Part shown: positions 51,753-60,902 of the stretch, one piece after another | How positions within the stretch are numbered: position 1 is the first letter of the stretch | Layout: each line of letters starts with the position of its first letter | Assembly: GCF_014649835.1 (NCBI RefSeq) | Contig: NZ_BMTU01000003.1 | Span: 310,001-374,000, forward strand | DNA from: Streptomyces pilosus | GTDB lineage: Bacteria > Actinomycetota > Actinomycetes > Streptomycetales > Streptomycetaceae | Length of the DNA stretch: 64,000 bases | Direction of reading: 5' to 3' | The notes under the pieces: model-generated | Seen by the model: only the letters and a program-made list of their open reading frames with translations | The model's database searches: none | Told to the model about the DNA's origin: nothing | Translations under genes and position numbers: made by a program

Positions 51753-52547
51753 GTGCCGAGCGCTTCTGTCACCGAGGACCTGACCGGCGGGGAAATAGAG
51801 AAGATGCTTCTCGAAGCCCGCAGACTGGTCGAGTCCGCCGTCGACCGCCACCGCAACGAAGGCCAGCTGCTGACCGCCCTGGAGCCCGGGGAGGGGACGG
51901 AGACCGCCGAGCAGGTGGTGGACTGCGCGACCCGCTCGCTGGTGGTGGTGCTCTCCGGCCGCCACGGCGAGGAGACCGCCCCGCTCGTCGCCGCCCTGGG
52001 CCGCGCCGCGGCGCGCGGCGTCGACGTCCGGCTCCTCGCCCGCCTCGCCGTGCTGGAGGACCGCCTGTTCCTGGAGCGCCTCGACAAGTACGCCCCGGCG
52101 GTCCAGGTCCGGCTCGCCGGGGCGCCCCTGCAGGACATGGTGCTCGCCGACGGCCTGGTCGGCGTCATGTGGTGCCGGTCCGCCGGGCCGTCGGCGGGCC
52201 CGGCCCGGGAGGCCCTGGTGATGCGGGCGCCGGCCCTGCTGCGCCACCTGCGCACACTGTTCGCGGCGTCCTGGAACGGCAGCGCCCCGCTGGCCGACCA
52301 CCGCCGGCTGTCCGGCCGCACGCGCAGCGACGTGGCCCGGCAGATCCTGCTGGCCCTCAGCTCCGGGCGCACCGACGAGGTCGCGGCCCGGGAGCTCGGC
52401 ATGTCGGTGCGCACCTACCGCCGCAACGTCGCCGAGATCACCCGGGAACTCGGTGCCATTTCCCGCTTCCAGGCGGGCGTGCGGGCCGCGGAACTCGGCC
52501 TGCTGCCGCCGGCGACGGCCCCCCGCCCGCAGCGGGACGCCGGCTGA
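51753..52547 (+). CDS. Regulator with PLD-like sensor region and C-terminal HTH
   Basis: A 264-residue cytoplasmic regulator starting at GTG 51753 behind AGGGGGAG. The N-terminal 190 residues (EQVVDCATRSLVVVLSGRHG, ARGVDVRLLARLAVLED) resemble the phospholipase-D-like ligand region of atypical LuxR/TrmB-type regulators without the catalytic HKD motif. The C-terminus has a helix-turn-helix of LuxR-like type, SGRTDEVAARELGMSVRTYR. It lies 145 bases upstream of the ABC ATPase that opens the biosynthetic cluster, so it is the likely cluster-situated regulator. It could also be unrelated and older than the cluster. Confidence 0.78.
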   Translation: MPSASVTEDLTGGEIEKMLLEARRLVESAVDRHRNEGQLLTALEPGEGTETAEQVVDCATRSLVVVLSGRHGEETAPLVAALGRAAARGVDVRLLARLAVLEDRLFLERLDKYAPAVQVRLAGAPLQDMVLADGLVGVMWCRSAGPSAGPAREALVMRAPALLRHLRTLFAASWNGSAPLADHRRLSGRTRSDVARQILLALSSGRTDEVAARELGMSVRTYRRNVAEITRELGAISRFQAGVRAAELGLLPPATAPRPQRDAG

Positions 52548-52600
52548 ATTGGCAGCTTGCTGTAGCGCTTCTTGCCGCGCACGGCCCGGGAAATGTAGGA

Positions 52601-52639
52601 ATTGCGCAGTCCTTGATTCAGTAGTCCGCAGTCCGCAAT
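52601..52639 (+). promoter_or_regulatory. Direct and inverted repeats upstream of the cluster operon
   Basis: CGCAGTCC occurs at 52605-52612 and 52627-52634, 22 bases apart (two helical turns), and the outer ends form ATTGCG...CGCAAT. This lies 53 bases before the ABC ATPase GTG. The spacing fits binding of a dimeric regulator, possibly the upstream one. Confidence 0.45.
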
Positions 52640-52692
52640 CTCGGAGTTCTTACCCTCCCTATCCGCCCGGTCTCTGCGAGGAATGGCATCCG

Positions 52693-53655
52693 GTGAACAG
52701 CGTGATGATCGAAGCGATGGACATAGGCCGGTCCTTCGGCGGTGCGCGGGCGCTCGACGGCGTCAGTTTCCGCATGGAAAAGGGAAAGGTGCTCTGCCTG
52801 CTCGGGCACAACGGGGCGGGCAAGAGCACCCTGGTCAGCATTCTCGCCACCGCGCTGCCGCCCACCTCGGGCACGGCCCGCGTCGCCGGGTACGACGTGG
52901 TGCGCGAGCCCCGCGAGGTGCGCCGGCGCATCGGGCTGACCGGGCAGTTCGCCGCCGTGGACGAGAACCTCTCCGGCCGGGACAACCTGATCCTCGTCGC
53001 CCGGCTGCTCGGCGCGCACCGGACCGAGGCCCGGCAGCGGGCGGGGCAGCTCCTGGACGCCTTCGACCTGAACGCCGCGGCCGACCGGCCGGCCCGCACC
53101 TACTCGGGCGGGATGCGCCGCCGCCTCGACCTCGCCAGCAGTTTCGTCGGCAGCCCGCAGGTGCTCTTCCTCGACGAACCCACCACCGGACTCGACCCGG
53201 TCAGCCGCGCCGGCCTGTGGGACCTGGTCCGCTCCTGTGTCGCCGAGGGCACCACCGTCCTGCTGACCACCCAGTACCTGGAAGAGGCCGAGCAGCTCGC
53301 CGACCGCGTCATCGTGCTCGGACACGGCCGGACCATCGCCGACGGGACCGTGGCCGAGCTCAAGGGGCACCTCGGCGGTGCCACCGTACGGGCCCGGCTC
53401 GCCGAACCGGGCCAGGGGGCGGCGGCGTCCGACGCGCTGCGGCGGGCCGGTCTTCCGACCGCGCCGGGCGAGCCGGACGGGACGGTCGCCGTGCCGGTGC
53501 GGGAGTCGGCCGCCCTCGCCGCGGTCGTCCGGGCCCTCGACGAGGCCGGGGTCACCATCAAGGAGATCTCCCTGACCGAGCCGACCCTCGACGACGTCTA
53601 CCTGGCACTGGCGGAGGGTGCCGAGCCCGCGGCCGGGGTGCCGGTCGCCTCCTGA
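52693..53655 (+). CDS. ABC transporter ATP-binding protein, DrrA type
   Basis: A 320-residue ATPase of the DrrA (daunorubicin-resistance) family that powers drug export. Walker A is GHNGAGKST, the signature is YSGGMRRRLDLASS, Walker B is VLFLDEPTTGLD and the switch is H-loop-like TTQYLEEAEQ. It should partner an ABC-2 permease; one is encoded at 62875-63702 on the other strand of the same cluster. GTG 52693 (MNSVMIEAMDIGRSFGG) is preferred; ATG 52705 is also possible. Probable role: export and self-resistance for the cluster product. Confidence 0.93.
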   Translation: MNSVMIEAMDIGRSFGGARALDGVSFRMEKGKVLCLLGHNGAGKSTLVSILATALPPTSGTARVAGYDVVREPREVRRRIGLTGQFAAVDENLSGRDNLILVARLLGAHRTEARQRAGQLLDAFDLNAAADRPARTYSGGMRRRLDLASSFVGSPQVLFLDEPTTGLDPVSRAGLWDLVRSCVAEGTTVLLTTQYLEEAEQLADRVIVLGHGRTIADGTVAELKGHLGGATVRARLAEPGQGAAASDALRRAGLPTAPGEPDGTVAVPVRESAALAAVVRALDEAGVTIKEISLTEPTLDDVYLALAEGAEPAAGVPVAS

Positions 53656-53704
53656 TCCGCCGCCCCGCCCGATCCGCCGCCGACCCGGCCGAAAGGCCGC
53701 ACCA

Positions 53705-53816
53705 GTGAACCTCTGGATCCTCTACCGGATCACACCACGACCCCCGGCCCCGTCGGCCCGCCCCCCGGAATCCGGCACGGGCGCGCCGGTCCGCGCCGCA
53801 TCCCCTGGGAGCTCCC
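53705..53816 (+). other. Short unexplained frame between ABC ATPase and PLP enzyme
   Basis: A GTG at 53705 starts NLWILYRITPRPPAPSARPP, preceded by a purine-rich AAAGG, then continues out of frame into the next gene up to 53971. The beginning looks like a start of a real protein but the rest has no known pattern. It may be the stub of a deleted gene or just chance. Confidence 0.2.
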
Positions 53817-54890
53817 ATGACGGTGACCACCGCGACCTACCCCTCGATCACCGAGGCGCAGATGATCCCGCGCCTCGTCCGGCTAGGCCCCAACCTGTAC
53901 GGCGCCGTCTTCACCCTGATGAAACTGCTGCCGGCCCACTACATCCTGAAGCGGGCCGAGCAGCGGGGTGAACTGGGCGCGGGCACCGTGGTGGTGGAGA
54001 CGACGTCGGGCACCTTCGGTCTCGCCCTCGCCATGCAGTGCGCGCTGATGGAGCGTCCGCTGATCCTGGTCAGCGACCCGGCGATCGACCCGAACCTGTA
54101 CCGGAGACTGACCGACCTCGGTGCCCGCGTGGAGATCTGCCGGGAGCCCGCCCCGGTCGGCGGCTACCAGGAGGCCCGGCTGCGCCGCCTCGCCGAGATC
54201 CGCGCCGGGCTCCCCGACTCCTTCTGCCCCGAGCAGTACACCAACGAGGACAACCCCCGCTCCTACGGGGTGGTCGCCGAGATGCTGCACCAGACCCTCG
54301 GGGACGTCGACTGCGTCATCGGCCCCGTCGGCTCCGGCGGTTCGATGTGCGGCACCGTCCGGGCCCTGCGCGAGCGCACCCCGCACACCCTCGCCCTCGG
54401 TGTCGACAGCCACCGCAGCGTCCTCTTCGGGCAGGCCGACGGGCCGCGCGGCCTGCGCGGACTGGGCAACAGCCTGTGGCCGTCCAACCTCGACCACACC
54501 GTCTTCGACGAGGTCCACTGGTGCTCCGCGGCCGAGGCGTACACCCAGACCCGCCTGCTGCACGCCCGCCACGCGCTCTTCCAGGGCCCGACGAGCGGCG
54601 CGGCCCACCTGGTCGCCCAGTGGTGGGCCGACCGGCACCCGGACCGGCTGGGTGTGGTGATGCTGCCCGACGAGGGCTACCGCTACCAGGCCACCGTGTA
54701 CGACGACAGCTGGCTCGCCGACAACGGCCTGCGCCTGGACGCCCTGCCCGCCGAGCCCCTCACCGTGGCGTCGCCCGCCGAGGCGGGGGAGCACTGGACG
54801 CGCTTCGCCTGGGCCCGCCGCGCCTACGACGAGGTGCCGGGCGCCGTGCCCCGCACCGGCCGGCCGCTGCCCGATCGGGCCCGGTCGTGA
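53817..54890 (+). CDS. PLP-dependent cysteine-synthase-like enzyme (DabA-like)
   Basis: A 357-residue fold-type II PLP enzyme related to cysteine synthase and cystathionine beta-synthase. Recognisable parts are the Lys region FTLMKLLPAHYIL, the phosphate-cofactor loop TTSGTFGLALAMQCAL (cysteine synthase has TSGNTG here) and GPVGSGGSMCG. This is the group used to make diamino acids by replacing an activated hydroxyl with an amine. With a GHMP kinase and an argininosuccinate-lyase-like enzyme in the same operon it most likely takes phosphothreonine and an amino donor toward 2,3-diaminobutyrate, as proposed for DabA in friulimicin. It overlaps the next gene by four bases (GTGA). Confidence 0.88.
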   Translation: MTVTTATYPSITEAQMIPRLVRLGPNLYGAVFTLMKLLPAHYILKRAEQRGELGAGTVVVETTSGTFGLALAMQCALMERPLILVSDPAIDPNLYRRLTDLGARVEICREPAPVGGYQEARLRRLAEIRAGLPDSFCPEQYTNEDNPRSYGVVAEMLHQTLGDVDCVIGPVGSGGSMCGTVRALRERTPHTLALGVDSHRSVLFGQADGPRGLRGLGNSLWPSNLDHTVFDEVHWCSAAEAYTQTRLLHARHALFQGPTSGAAHLVAQWWADRHPDRLGVVMLPDEGYRYQATVYDDSWLADNGLRLDALPAEPLTVASPAEAGEHWTRFAWARRAYDEVPGAVPRTGRPLPDRARS

Positions 54891-56356
54891 CGGCCACCGG
54901 ACGGCTCACCCGGACCCTCGGCCCCCGCACCCGGCGGCTCGTCTACGGCGAGAGCGGGCCCGCCGACATCCGCGAGGAGCTGGGCGCCACCACCACCGTC
55001 GACCTGGCCCACGTGGTGATGCTCACCGAGTGCGGACTGCTGCCGCGGGACGCGGCGGCCGCTCTGCTGCGGCGGATCACCGACCTGCGCGCCGACGGCT
55101 TCCGCGCCCTGTACGACCTGCCCGCGCCCCGCGGCCTCTACCTGATGTACGAGGGTCACCTGGCGGCCGAACTCGGCGCCGACGTGGGCGGGAAGCTGCA
55201 CACCGGACGCTCCCGCAACGACCTCAAGGCCACCGTCACCGCCCTGCGGCTGCGCGCGGAACTCACCGATCTGCTCGGCGAGTTGCTGCGGCTCCAGGCG
55301 GTGCTGCTGGCCCGGGCCCGGGCGCACCGCTCGGTGGTCATGCCCGTCTACACCCACTTCCAGCCGGCGATGCCGGTCGGCTACGGCTACTACCTGGCCG
55401 GGATCGCCACCGCCCTGGACCGGGACGCCGACGCCCTGCACCACGTCCTCGCCCAGCTCGACCGGTGCCCCCTGGGCGCCGGCGCGGTGGCCGGCACCGA
55501 CCTGCCCATCGACCCGGCCCGCACCGCCGGGCTGCTCGGCTTCCGGGACGGTCCGCTGCACGCCACGGACGCCGTCGCGGCCCGTGACATCCCGCTGCGC
55601 GCGGTGGCCGCCGCGGCCTCGGCGGCCCTGACCCTCAGCCGGCTGGCGACCGACCTCCAGCTGTGGAGCACCCAGGAGTTCGGCTTCTTGGAGTTCCCCG
55701 AGCGGCTGGTCGGCGGCAGCTCCGCCATGCCGCAGAAGCGCAACGCCTTCCTGCTGGAGCACGTCAAGGCCAAGGCGGCCCTCGCGGTGGGCGGCTGGAC
55801 GGCCGCGGCCGGCGCGATGAAGTCGACGCCCTTCACCAACTCCATCGAAGTGGGCACCGAGGCGGTGTCCGCGGTCTGGCCCGCGCTGGCCGCCGTACGG
55901 GACTCCGTGCTGCTGAGCCAGTCCCTGGCCGGCGGGGCGCGGCCCGTCGCGGACCGGATGGAGCGGCGGGCGCGGGAGGGCTTCGTGACGGCCACCGTGG
56001 TCGCCAACCGGCTCGTCGCGCAGGGCGTGCCGTTCCGCACCGCCCACCACGTCGTCGGGGAGGCCGTGCGGGAGGCCGTCGAGGCCGGCGCGACGGAGCT
56101 GGGGGAGATCACCCCGCCCGGCGGCACCGCCGCCGGCATCGAACTGCCGCCGCTGCCCGAGGTGGTCGACGCCCACGACCGCGGCGGCGGCCCGGGGGAG
56201 TGCGACCGGATCGTGCGCGTCCTGCGGGAACGGCTCGCAGGGCACTGCGACCGGCTCGCCGGGCGGCGGGCGGTGACCGGCCGGGCACGACGGCGTCTGG
56301 AGGAGACGGTCCGGGCCCTGGTGGCCCGCGGACAGGGAACGGAGGGTGCGCCGTGA
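54887..56356 (+). CDS. Argininosuccinate lyase-like enzyme (DabB-like)
   Basis: A 489-residue member of the fumarase/aspartase superfamily related to argininosuccinate lyase. The family signature is GGSSAMPQKRNAF, and TGRSRNDLKATVTALRLR and YTHFQPAMPVGYGYYL are typical. Such enzymes split fumarate off an aspartate-derived adduct. In the proposed pathway it would release the free amine from an aspartate-threonine-type adduct, giving 2,3-diaminobutyrate. It is not the housekeeping argH, because it sits in a translationally coupled operon of a biosynthetic cluster. GTG 54887 overlaps the previous stop, and the gene overlaps the following ATP-grasp gene. Confidence 0.88.
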   Translation: MTATGRLTRTLGPRTRRLVYGESGPADIREELGATTTVDLAHVVMLTECGLLPRDAAAALLRRITDLRADGFRALYDLPAPRGLYLMYEGHLAAELGADVGGKLHTGRSRNDLKATVTALRLRAELTDLLGELLRLQAVLLARARAHRSVVMPVYTHFQPAMPVGYGYYLAGIATALDRDADALHHVLAQLDRCPLGAGAVAGTDLPIDPARTAGLLGFRDGPLHATDAVAARDIPLRAVAAAASAALTLSRLATDLQLWSTQEFGFLEFPERLVGGSSAMPQKRNAFLLEHVKAKAALAVGGWTAAAGAMKSTPFTNSIEVGTEAVSAVWPALAAVRDSVLLSQSLAGGARPVADRMERRAREGFVTATVVANRLVAQGVPFRTAHHVVGEAVREAVEAGATELGEITPPGGTAAGIELPPLPEVVDAHDRGGGPGECDRIVRVLRERLAGHCDRLAGRRAVTGRARRRLEETVRALVARGQGTEGAP

Positions 56357-57651
56357 GCGCGCGTGAACCGCATGACGCAGGGAACGGACCCCGGCCCGAC
56401 GGGCCGTGGTTCGCGTTCCTGGAGAGCAACACCACCGGAACGGGACGCGCGTTCTGCGCGGCGGCCCGCGCCCGGGGCATGCGCCCGGTGCTGCTGACCC
56501 GGGACCCCGGCCGCTACCCGTACGCGGCCGAGGACGGCCTCGACGTGCGGGTGCTGGACAGCGCCGACCCGGACGCGGTCCTCGACTGCTGCGCCCGGCT
56601 CGCCGCCGACGGGGCCGGGCTGGCGGGCGTCGCCTCCAGCTCCGAGTACTTCGTCGCCGCCGCCGCACGCGCCGCGGCCGCCCTCGGGCTGCCCGCCGCG
56701 GACGGCGACGCCGTCGCCCGCTGCCGGGACAAGGAACGGCAGCGCACCGCGCTCGCGGCCGCCGGGGTACCGGTGCCCGCCTTCACGGCCGCCTCCGACG
56801 CGGCCGGGGCGGTACGGGCCGCCGACGCGATCGGCCATCCCGTGGTGCTCAAGCCGGTCAGCGGCTCCGGCTCGGTCGGGGTCCGCCTGTGCCGCGACCG
56901 GGACGAGACCCTGGCCTGGGCAGAGCGGCTGCTGGACCGGGGCGCCGACGAGCGCGGACATCCGGTCGCGGCCCGCGTCCTCGTCGAGGCGGCCGTGGCA
57001 GGCCCCGAGTTCTCCGTGGAGACGTTCGACGACAGGGTGGTCGCCGTCGTCGCCAAGCACACCGGGGCGCCGCCGTACTTCGTCGAGACCGGGCACGACA
57101 TCCCCGCCCCGCTGCCCCGCCGGGACGCGGACGCGCTCGCCGCGACCGCCCTGGCGGCGCTGGCCGCGCTCGGCCTCGGCTGGGGCGCCGCCCACACCGA
57201 GCTGCGGCTGACCGCCGCCGGGCCGGTGGTGATCGAGGTCAACCCGCGCCTGGCCGGCGGCATGATCCCGGTCGCCCTCCGGGCCGCCCTCGGCACCGAC
57301 CTGGTGGACACGGTGATCGCCAGGTCGGCCGGCCTGCCCGCCCCGCAGCCCACGGCCGGCGCCGGGCACGCGGCGGTGCGCTTCCTGTCCGCCGGCCGGG
57401 AGGGGCACGTCACCGGCATCACCGGACTCACCGACGCCGAGGCGTCGCCCGGTGTGGTGGCGGTGACGGCCGGCACCGCCAAGGGGCGGACCGTACGCAT
57501 CACGCACTCGTTCCAGGACCGGCTGGCCTGCGTGGTCGCCACCGGAGCGGACGCGGCACAGGCCGCACGACGCGCGGCGGACGCCGCGCGGTTGGTCAGG
57601 GTCGAGCTGGAGGATCCGGCAGCGCCGGGAGAAGGAGTCGGGGGCCGATGA
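56353..57651 (+). CDS. ATP-grasp ligase
   Basis: A 432-residue ATP-grasp enzyme of the carboxylate-amine ligase type, forming an amide bond from an acyl phosphate. Landmarks are VLKPVSGSGSVGVRLC (ATP-binding loop), RVLVEAAVAGPEFSVETF and ELRLTAAGPVVIEVNPRLAG (metal and ATP ligands), with a C-terminal domain of about 120 residues. Similar enzymes build dipeptides and amide linkages in small-peptide antibiotics such as the dapdiamides. It probably joins two amino acids, or an amino acid and an acid, without a carrier protein. It is coupled to both neighbours by 4-base overlaps. Confidence 0.88.
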   Translation: MSAREPHDAGNGPRPDGPWFAFLESNTTGTGRAFCAAARARGMRPVLLTRDPGRYPYAAEDGLDVRVLDSADPDAVLDCCARLAADGAGLAGVASSSEYFVAAAARAAAALGLPAADGDAVARCRDKERQRTALAAAGVPVPAFTAASDAAGAVRAADAIGHPVVLKPVSGSGSVGVRLCRDRDETLAWAERLLDRGADERGHPVAARVLVEAAVAGPEFSVETFDDRVVAVVAKHTGAPPYFVETGHDIPAPLPRRDADALAATALAALAALGLGWGAAHTELRLTAAGPVVIEVNPRLAGGMIPVALRAALGTDLVDTVIARSAGLPAPQPTAGAGHAAVRFLSAGREGHVTGITGLTDAEASPGVVAVTAGTAKGRTVRITHSFQDRLACVVATGADAAQAARRAADAARLVRVELEDPAAPGEGVGGR

Positions 57652-60600
57652 CAGAGCACGCGAACAACCAGGCGTTCACCAGGGTTCCGCGGTGGACGGC
57701 ACCGTCCGCCCGGGAGGAGGGGACCGGGGTCCACGGCACCCGGCTCCCCGAGCACCTCACCCGGGACCTCGAGGACCGCGCCGCCCACCTGGGCGCCGGG
57801 CTGCCCGCCCTGCTCACCGCCGCCCACGCCCGCGTCCTGGCGACCGTGGCGGCGGAGCGGGACCTGTGCGTCGGGTACGTGCCGCCGGGCGGCACCGGCC
57901 CGGCCCGGCAGCTGCGGCTGAGGGTGGAGAACTCCACCTGGGCGGAGCTGGTCGCGCACGCGGCCGTCGCCCCGGCCGGGCAGGCCGGCGCGGACGAGGC
58001 CGAGGGGCGCCCCGAGGTGGTCCTGGACCTGTCGGGGCTCGCCGACGCACCCGCCCCGGCAGCCGGGGACGCGGACGGCGCGCCGGTGCTGCGGGTGGTG
58101 TGGAGCCGGGACGAGTACGGCCTGGCGCTGCGTCTCCTGCACGACCGCGCCGCGCTCGACGCGGACCACGCCGAGCGCCTGACCCAGTACCACCTGGCCG
58201 CGCTGCGCCTGCTGGCGGCCGGCCCCGGTGAGCGGCACCACCGGCAGAGCCTGCTGTCGGAACGCGAGGTCGAGAAGCAGCTCTACGGGCTCGCCGGACC
58301 GCGCGCCGAACTGCCCCACCACACCTTCGTGGACGTGTTCGAGGAGCGGGTGCGGTCCGTCCCGGACGCCGTCGCCGCCGAGCACGCCGGTGTGCGCTGG
58401 ACCTACCGGGAGCTGGACGAACGGGCCAACCGGATCGCCCACACGCTGATCGGGGCGGGCGCCGCCGCCGAGGACGTCGTCGCCGTCGTGATGGACCGCA
58501 CCCTGGACTGGATCGCCGCCGCCCTCGGCGTGTTCAAGGCCGGCGGCGTCTACCTGCCGGTCCGCCCCGACTTCCCGGCGGACCGGGTGGCCACCCAGTT
58601 CGAGCGGAGCGCCTGCCGCTTCGCCCTGACCGACCCCGCCGGCGAGGAGCTGGCGCGCCGTGCCCGCGACGCCGTGGCGGACGCGCCCGCCGTCCTGTCC
58701 GTCCCCGGGATCCTCGCCCGGCCGGACGTGCCCGCCACGCCGCCCGACGTGCCGGTGACGCCGGGGCAGGCGGCGTACATCTACTTCACCTCCGGCTCGA
58801 CCGGCGCGCCCAAGGGGGCGCTGTGCGAGCACGCGGGGATGCTCAACCACCTCCACATGAAGATCGAGGACATGGGGATGGCCGCCGGAGCGGGCGAGGT
58901 GGTCACCCAGACCGCCTCCCAGTGCTTCGACATCTCGCTGTGGCAGTTCGCCGCCCCGCTCATGGTCGGCGGCACCGTGCGGATCGTGGACACCGACACC
59001 CAGCTCGACGTGGCGGGCTTCGTCGACGAGATCGTCGACGGCCGCGTCACCGTCGTCCAGGTGGTCCCCTCCTACCTGGAGGTGCTGCTCACCCACCTCG
59101 AACAGCACCCGCGCCCGCTCGGCGCGCTGCGCACGGTGTCGGTGACCGGCGAGGCGCTCAAGTACGAGCTGGTCCAGCGGTGGTTCGCCGGCTACCCGCA
59201 CATCAGGCTGGTCAACGCCTACGGGGCCACCGAGGTCTCCGACGACACCATGCACGAGGTCCTGGACGGGCTGCCGGAGCGGGACTTCGTGACGGTCGGC
59301 CGGTCGCTGCGCAACGTCAACACCTACGTGCTCGACGAGAACCTGGCCCTGGTGCCGCTCGGCTCCCCCGGCGAGATCGCCTTCTCCGGGGTGTGCGTCG
59401 GGCGCGGCTACGTCAACGACGAGGAGCGGACCCGGCAGGCGTTCGTCCCCGACCCGTTCCGGCCGCACACCCGGATGTACCGCACCGGCGACTTCGGCCG
59501 CTGGCTGCCCGAGGGCCGCATCGAGTACCTCGGCCGCCGCGACGAACAGGTCAAGATCCGCGGCTTCCGCATCGAGATCGGCGAGATCGAGAACAAGCTG
59601 CTGACCGTGCCCGGGGTGCGGGAGGCCGCGGTCGTCATCGACGGCGGCACCGGCGACCTGCGCAACCTCGTCGCGTTCTACGCGGGCGTGGAGGAGCTGC
59701 CGGTCGAGAGCGTCCGCGACTTCCTGGCCGGTCTGCTGCCCGACTACATGGTGCCCACCTACTTCCACCAGACGGAGCGGCTGCCGCTCACCGAGAACGG
59801 CAAGATCGACAAGAAGGCGCTCGTCCGGCTCGCCGGCACCCTCGGCCACGGCGGTGCCGCCTACGCGGCCCCCAGCACGCCGGCCGAACAGCGGCTCGCC
59901 ATGCTGTGGGCGGAGGTGCTGGGTGTTCCGCTGGAGCGGATCGGCCGGACCGACGACTTCTTCGAGCTGGGCGGCACGTCGCTGGCCGCGGTGCGCCTGC
60001 TGGTCCGCCTGGACCGGGTGCTGTCCCTGCGGGACCTCGTCGGCAGTCCCGTCCTCGCCGACCTGGCCGCGGTCCTGGACGCCCGCGGCGAGGGGGGTGC
60101 GGGCACCGCGGCCACCGGGCTGCTGCAGCCGCTGGCCACGCCCCGGGCCCCGCACCACACGGTGGTCTGCTTCCCGTACGCCGGTGGCAACGCGGTCAAC
60201 TTCCGCTCGCTCGCCGCCGAACTGGGCCGCGACGGGTTCGCCGTCGCGGCGGTCGAGCCGCCCGGCCACGACCTCGCCGACGCCGACGAGGAGATGCTGG
60301 ACGTCGCCGGCATCGCCCGGCGGGTACGGGACGAGATCGTCGCCCGGGTCACCACGCCCGTGCTGATCTGGGGGCACTGCGCGGGCGCCGCGGCGGCCCT
60401 GGAGACGGCACGGCTGCTGGAGCGGGCCGGCCGGCCGGTCGAGCGCGTCTTCATCGGCGCCCTGCTGCCGGCGGAGCCCGACGCGCTGCGCGCCGAGATC
60501 GCCGAGACGTCGGCCGCCGACACCGCCACGCTGCTGTCGTGGCTGCGGGCCGACAACGCCTACGTGGAACTGGACTCCCTGAAGCCGGAGCGCGCCGAGG

Positions 60601-60890
60601 TGGTGGGCCGGGCCTACCGGCACGACGTGCTCACCGCCAACAGCCACCTGATGCGGCTGCACGAGGACCGCGAACGGTACCGGCTGGACGCGCCGGTGGA
60701 CGTGGTCGTGGCCCGGGACGACGCCTCCACCGCCGGTGCCACCGACGTCTACGGCCGCTGGAAGGCGGTCTCCGACCGGGTCGCGCTGCACGAACTGGCG
60801 CAGGGCGGACACTACTTCGTCAGCACCCGGCCGGCGGAGACCGCCCACGTGATACGCGGCCGCCGTACATCGCCCGGACCCCGGGCCTAG
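57648..60890 (+). CDS. Single-module NRPS: partial C, A, T, TE
   Basis: A 1080-residue nonribosomal peptide synthetase. Residues about 20-210 look like the C-terminal half of a condensation domain without the HHxxxDG motif. The A domain (about 230-720) has TSGSTGAPKG, FDISLWQF, NAYGATEVSDDT, YRTGDFGRW and NGKIDKKAL. By comparison with GrsA the ten binding-pocket residues read about D-I-W-Q-S-T-A-D-D-K, acidic enough to suit a basic or amino-rich substrate. The carrier Ser778 is in FFELGGTSLAAV. The thioesterase has its nucleophile as Cys911 in GHCAGAAAA instead of Ser, resembling GHSxG type II-like thioesterases with a Cys. It overlaps the ATP-grasp gene by four bases. Confidence 0.92.
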   Translation: MTEHANNQAFTRVPRWTAPSAREEGTGVHGTRLPEHLTRDLEDRAAHLGAGLPALLTAAHARVLATVAAERDLCVGYVPPGGTGPARQLRLRVENSTWAELVAHAAVAPAGQAGADEAEGRPEVVLDLSGLADAPAPAAGDADGAPVLRVVWSRDEYGLALRLLHDRAALDADHAERLTQYHLAALRLLAAGPGERHHRQSLLSEREVEKQLYGLAGPRAELPHHTFVDVFEERVRSVPDAVAAEHAGVRWTYRELDERANRIAHTLIGAGAAAEDVVAVVMDRTLDWIAAALGVFKAGGVYLPVRPDFPADRVATQFERSACRFALTDPAGEELARRARDAVADAPAVLSVPGILARPDVPATPPDVPVTPGQAAYIYFTSGSTGAPKGALCEHAGMLNHLHMKIEDMGMAAGAGEVVTQTASQCFDISLWQFAAPLMVGGTVRIVDTDTQLDVAGFVDEIVDGRVTVVQVVPSYLEVLLTHLEQHPRPLGALRTVSVTGEALKYELVQRWFAGYPHIRLVNAYGATEVSDDTMHEVLDGLPERDFVTVGRSLRNVNTYVLDENLALVPLGSPGEIAFSGVCVGRGYVNDEERTRQAFVPDPFRPHTRMYRTGDFGRWLPEGRIEYLGRRDEQVKIRGFRIEIGEIENKLLTVPGVREAAVVIDGGTGDLRNLVAFYAGVEELPVESVRDFLAGLLPDYMVPTYFHQTERLPLTENGKIDKKALVRLAGTLGHGGAAYAAPSTPAEQRLAMLWAEVLGVPLERIGRTDDFFELGGTSLAAVRLLVRLDRVLSLRDLVGSPVLADLAAVLDARGEGGAGTAATGLLQPLATPRAPHHTVVCFPYAGGNAVNFRSLAAELGRDGFAVAAVEPPGHDLADADEEMLDVAGIARRVRDEIVARVTTPVLIWGHCAGAAAALETARLLERAGRPVERVFIGALLPAEPDALRAEIAETSAADTATLLSWLRADNAYVELDSLKPERAEVVGRAYRHDVLTANSHLMRLHEDRERYRLDAPVDVVVARDDASTAGATDVYGRWKAVSDRVALHELAQGGHYFVSTRPAETAHVIRGRRTSPGPRA

Positions 60891-60902
60891 GAGGGAGCCG
60901 AC

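Noticed and set aside
54887-56356. Housekeeping argininosuccinate lyase argH
   Set aside because: It is coupled to biosynthetic genes and lacks other arginine genes nearby.
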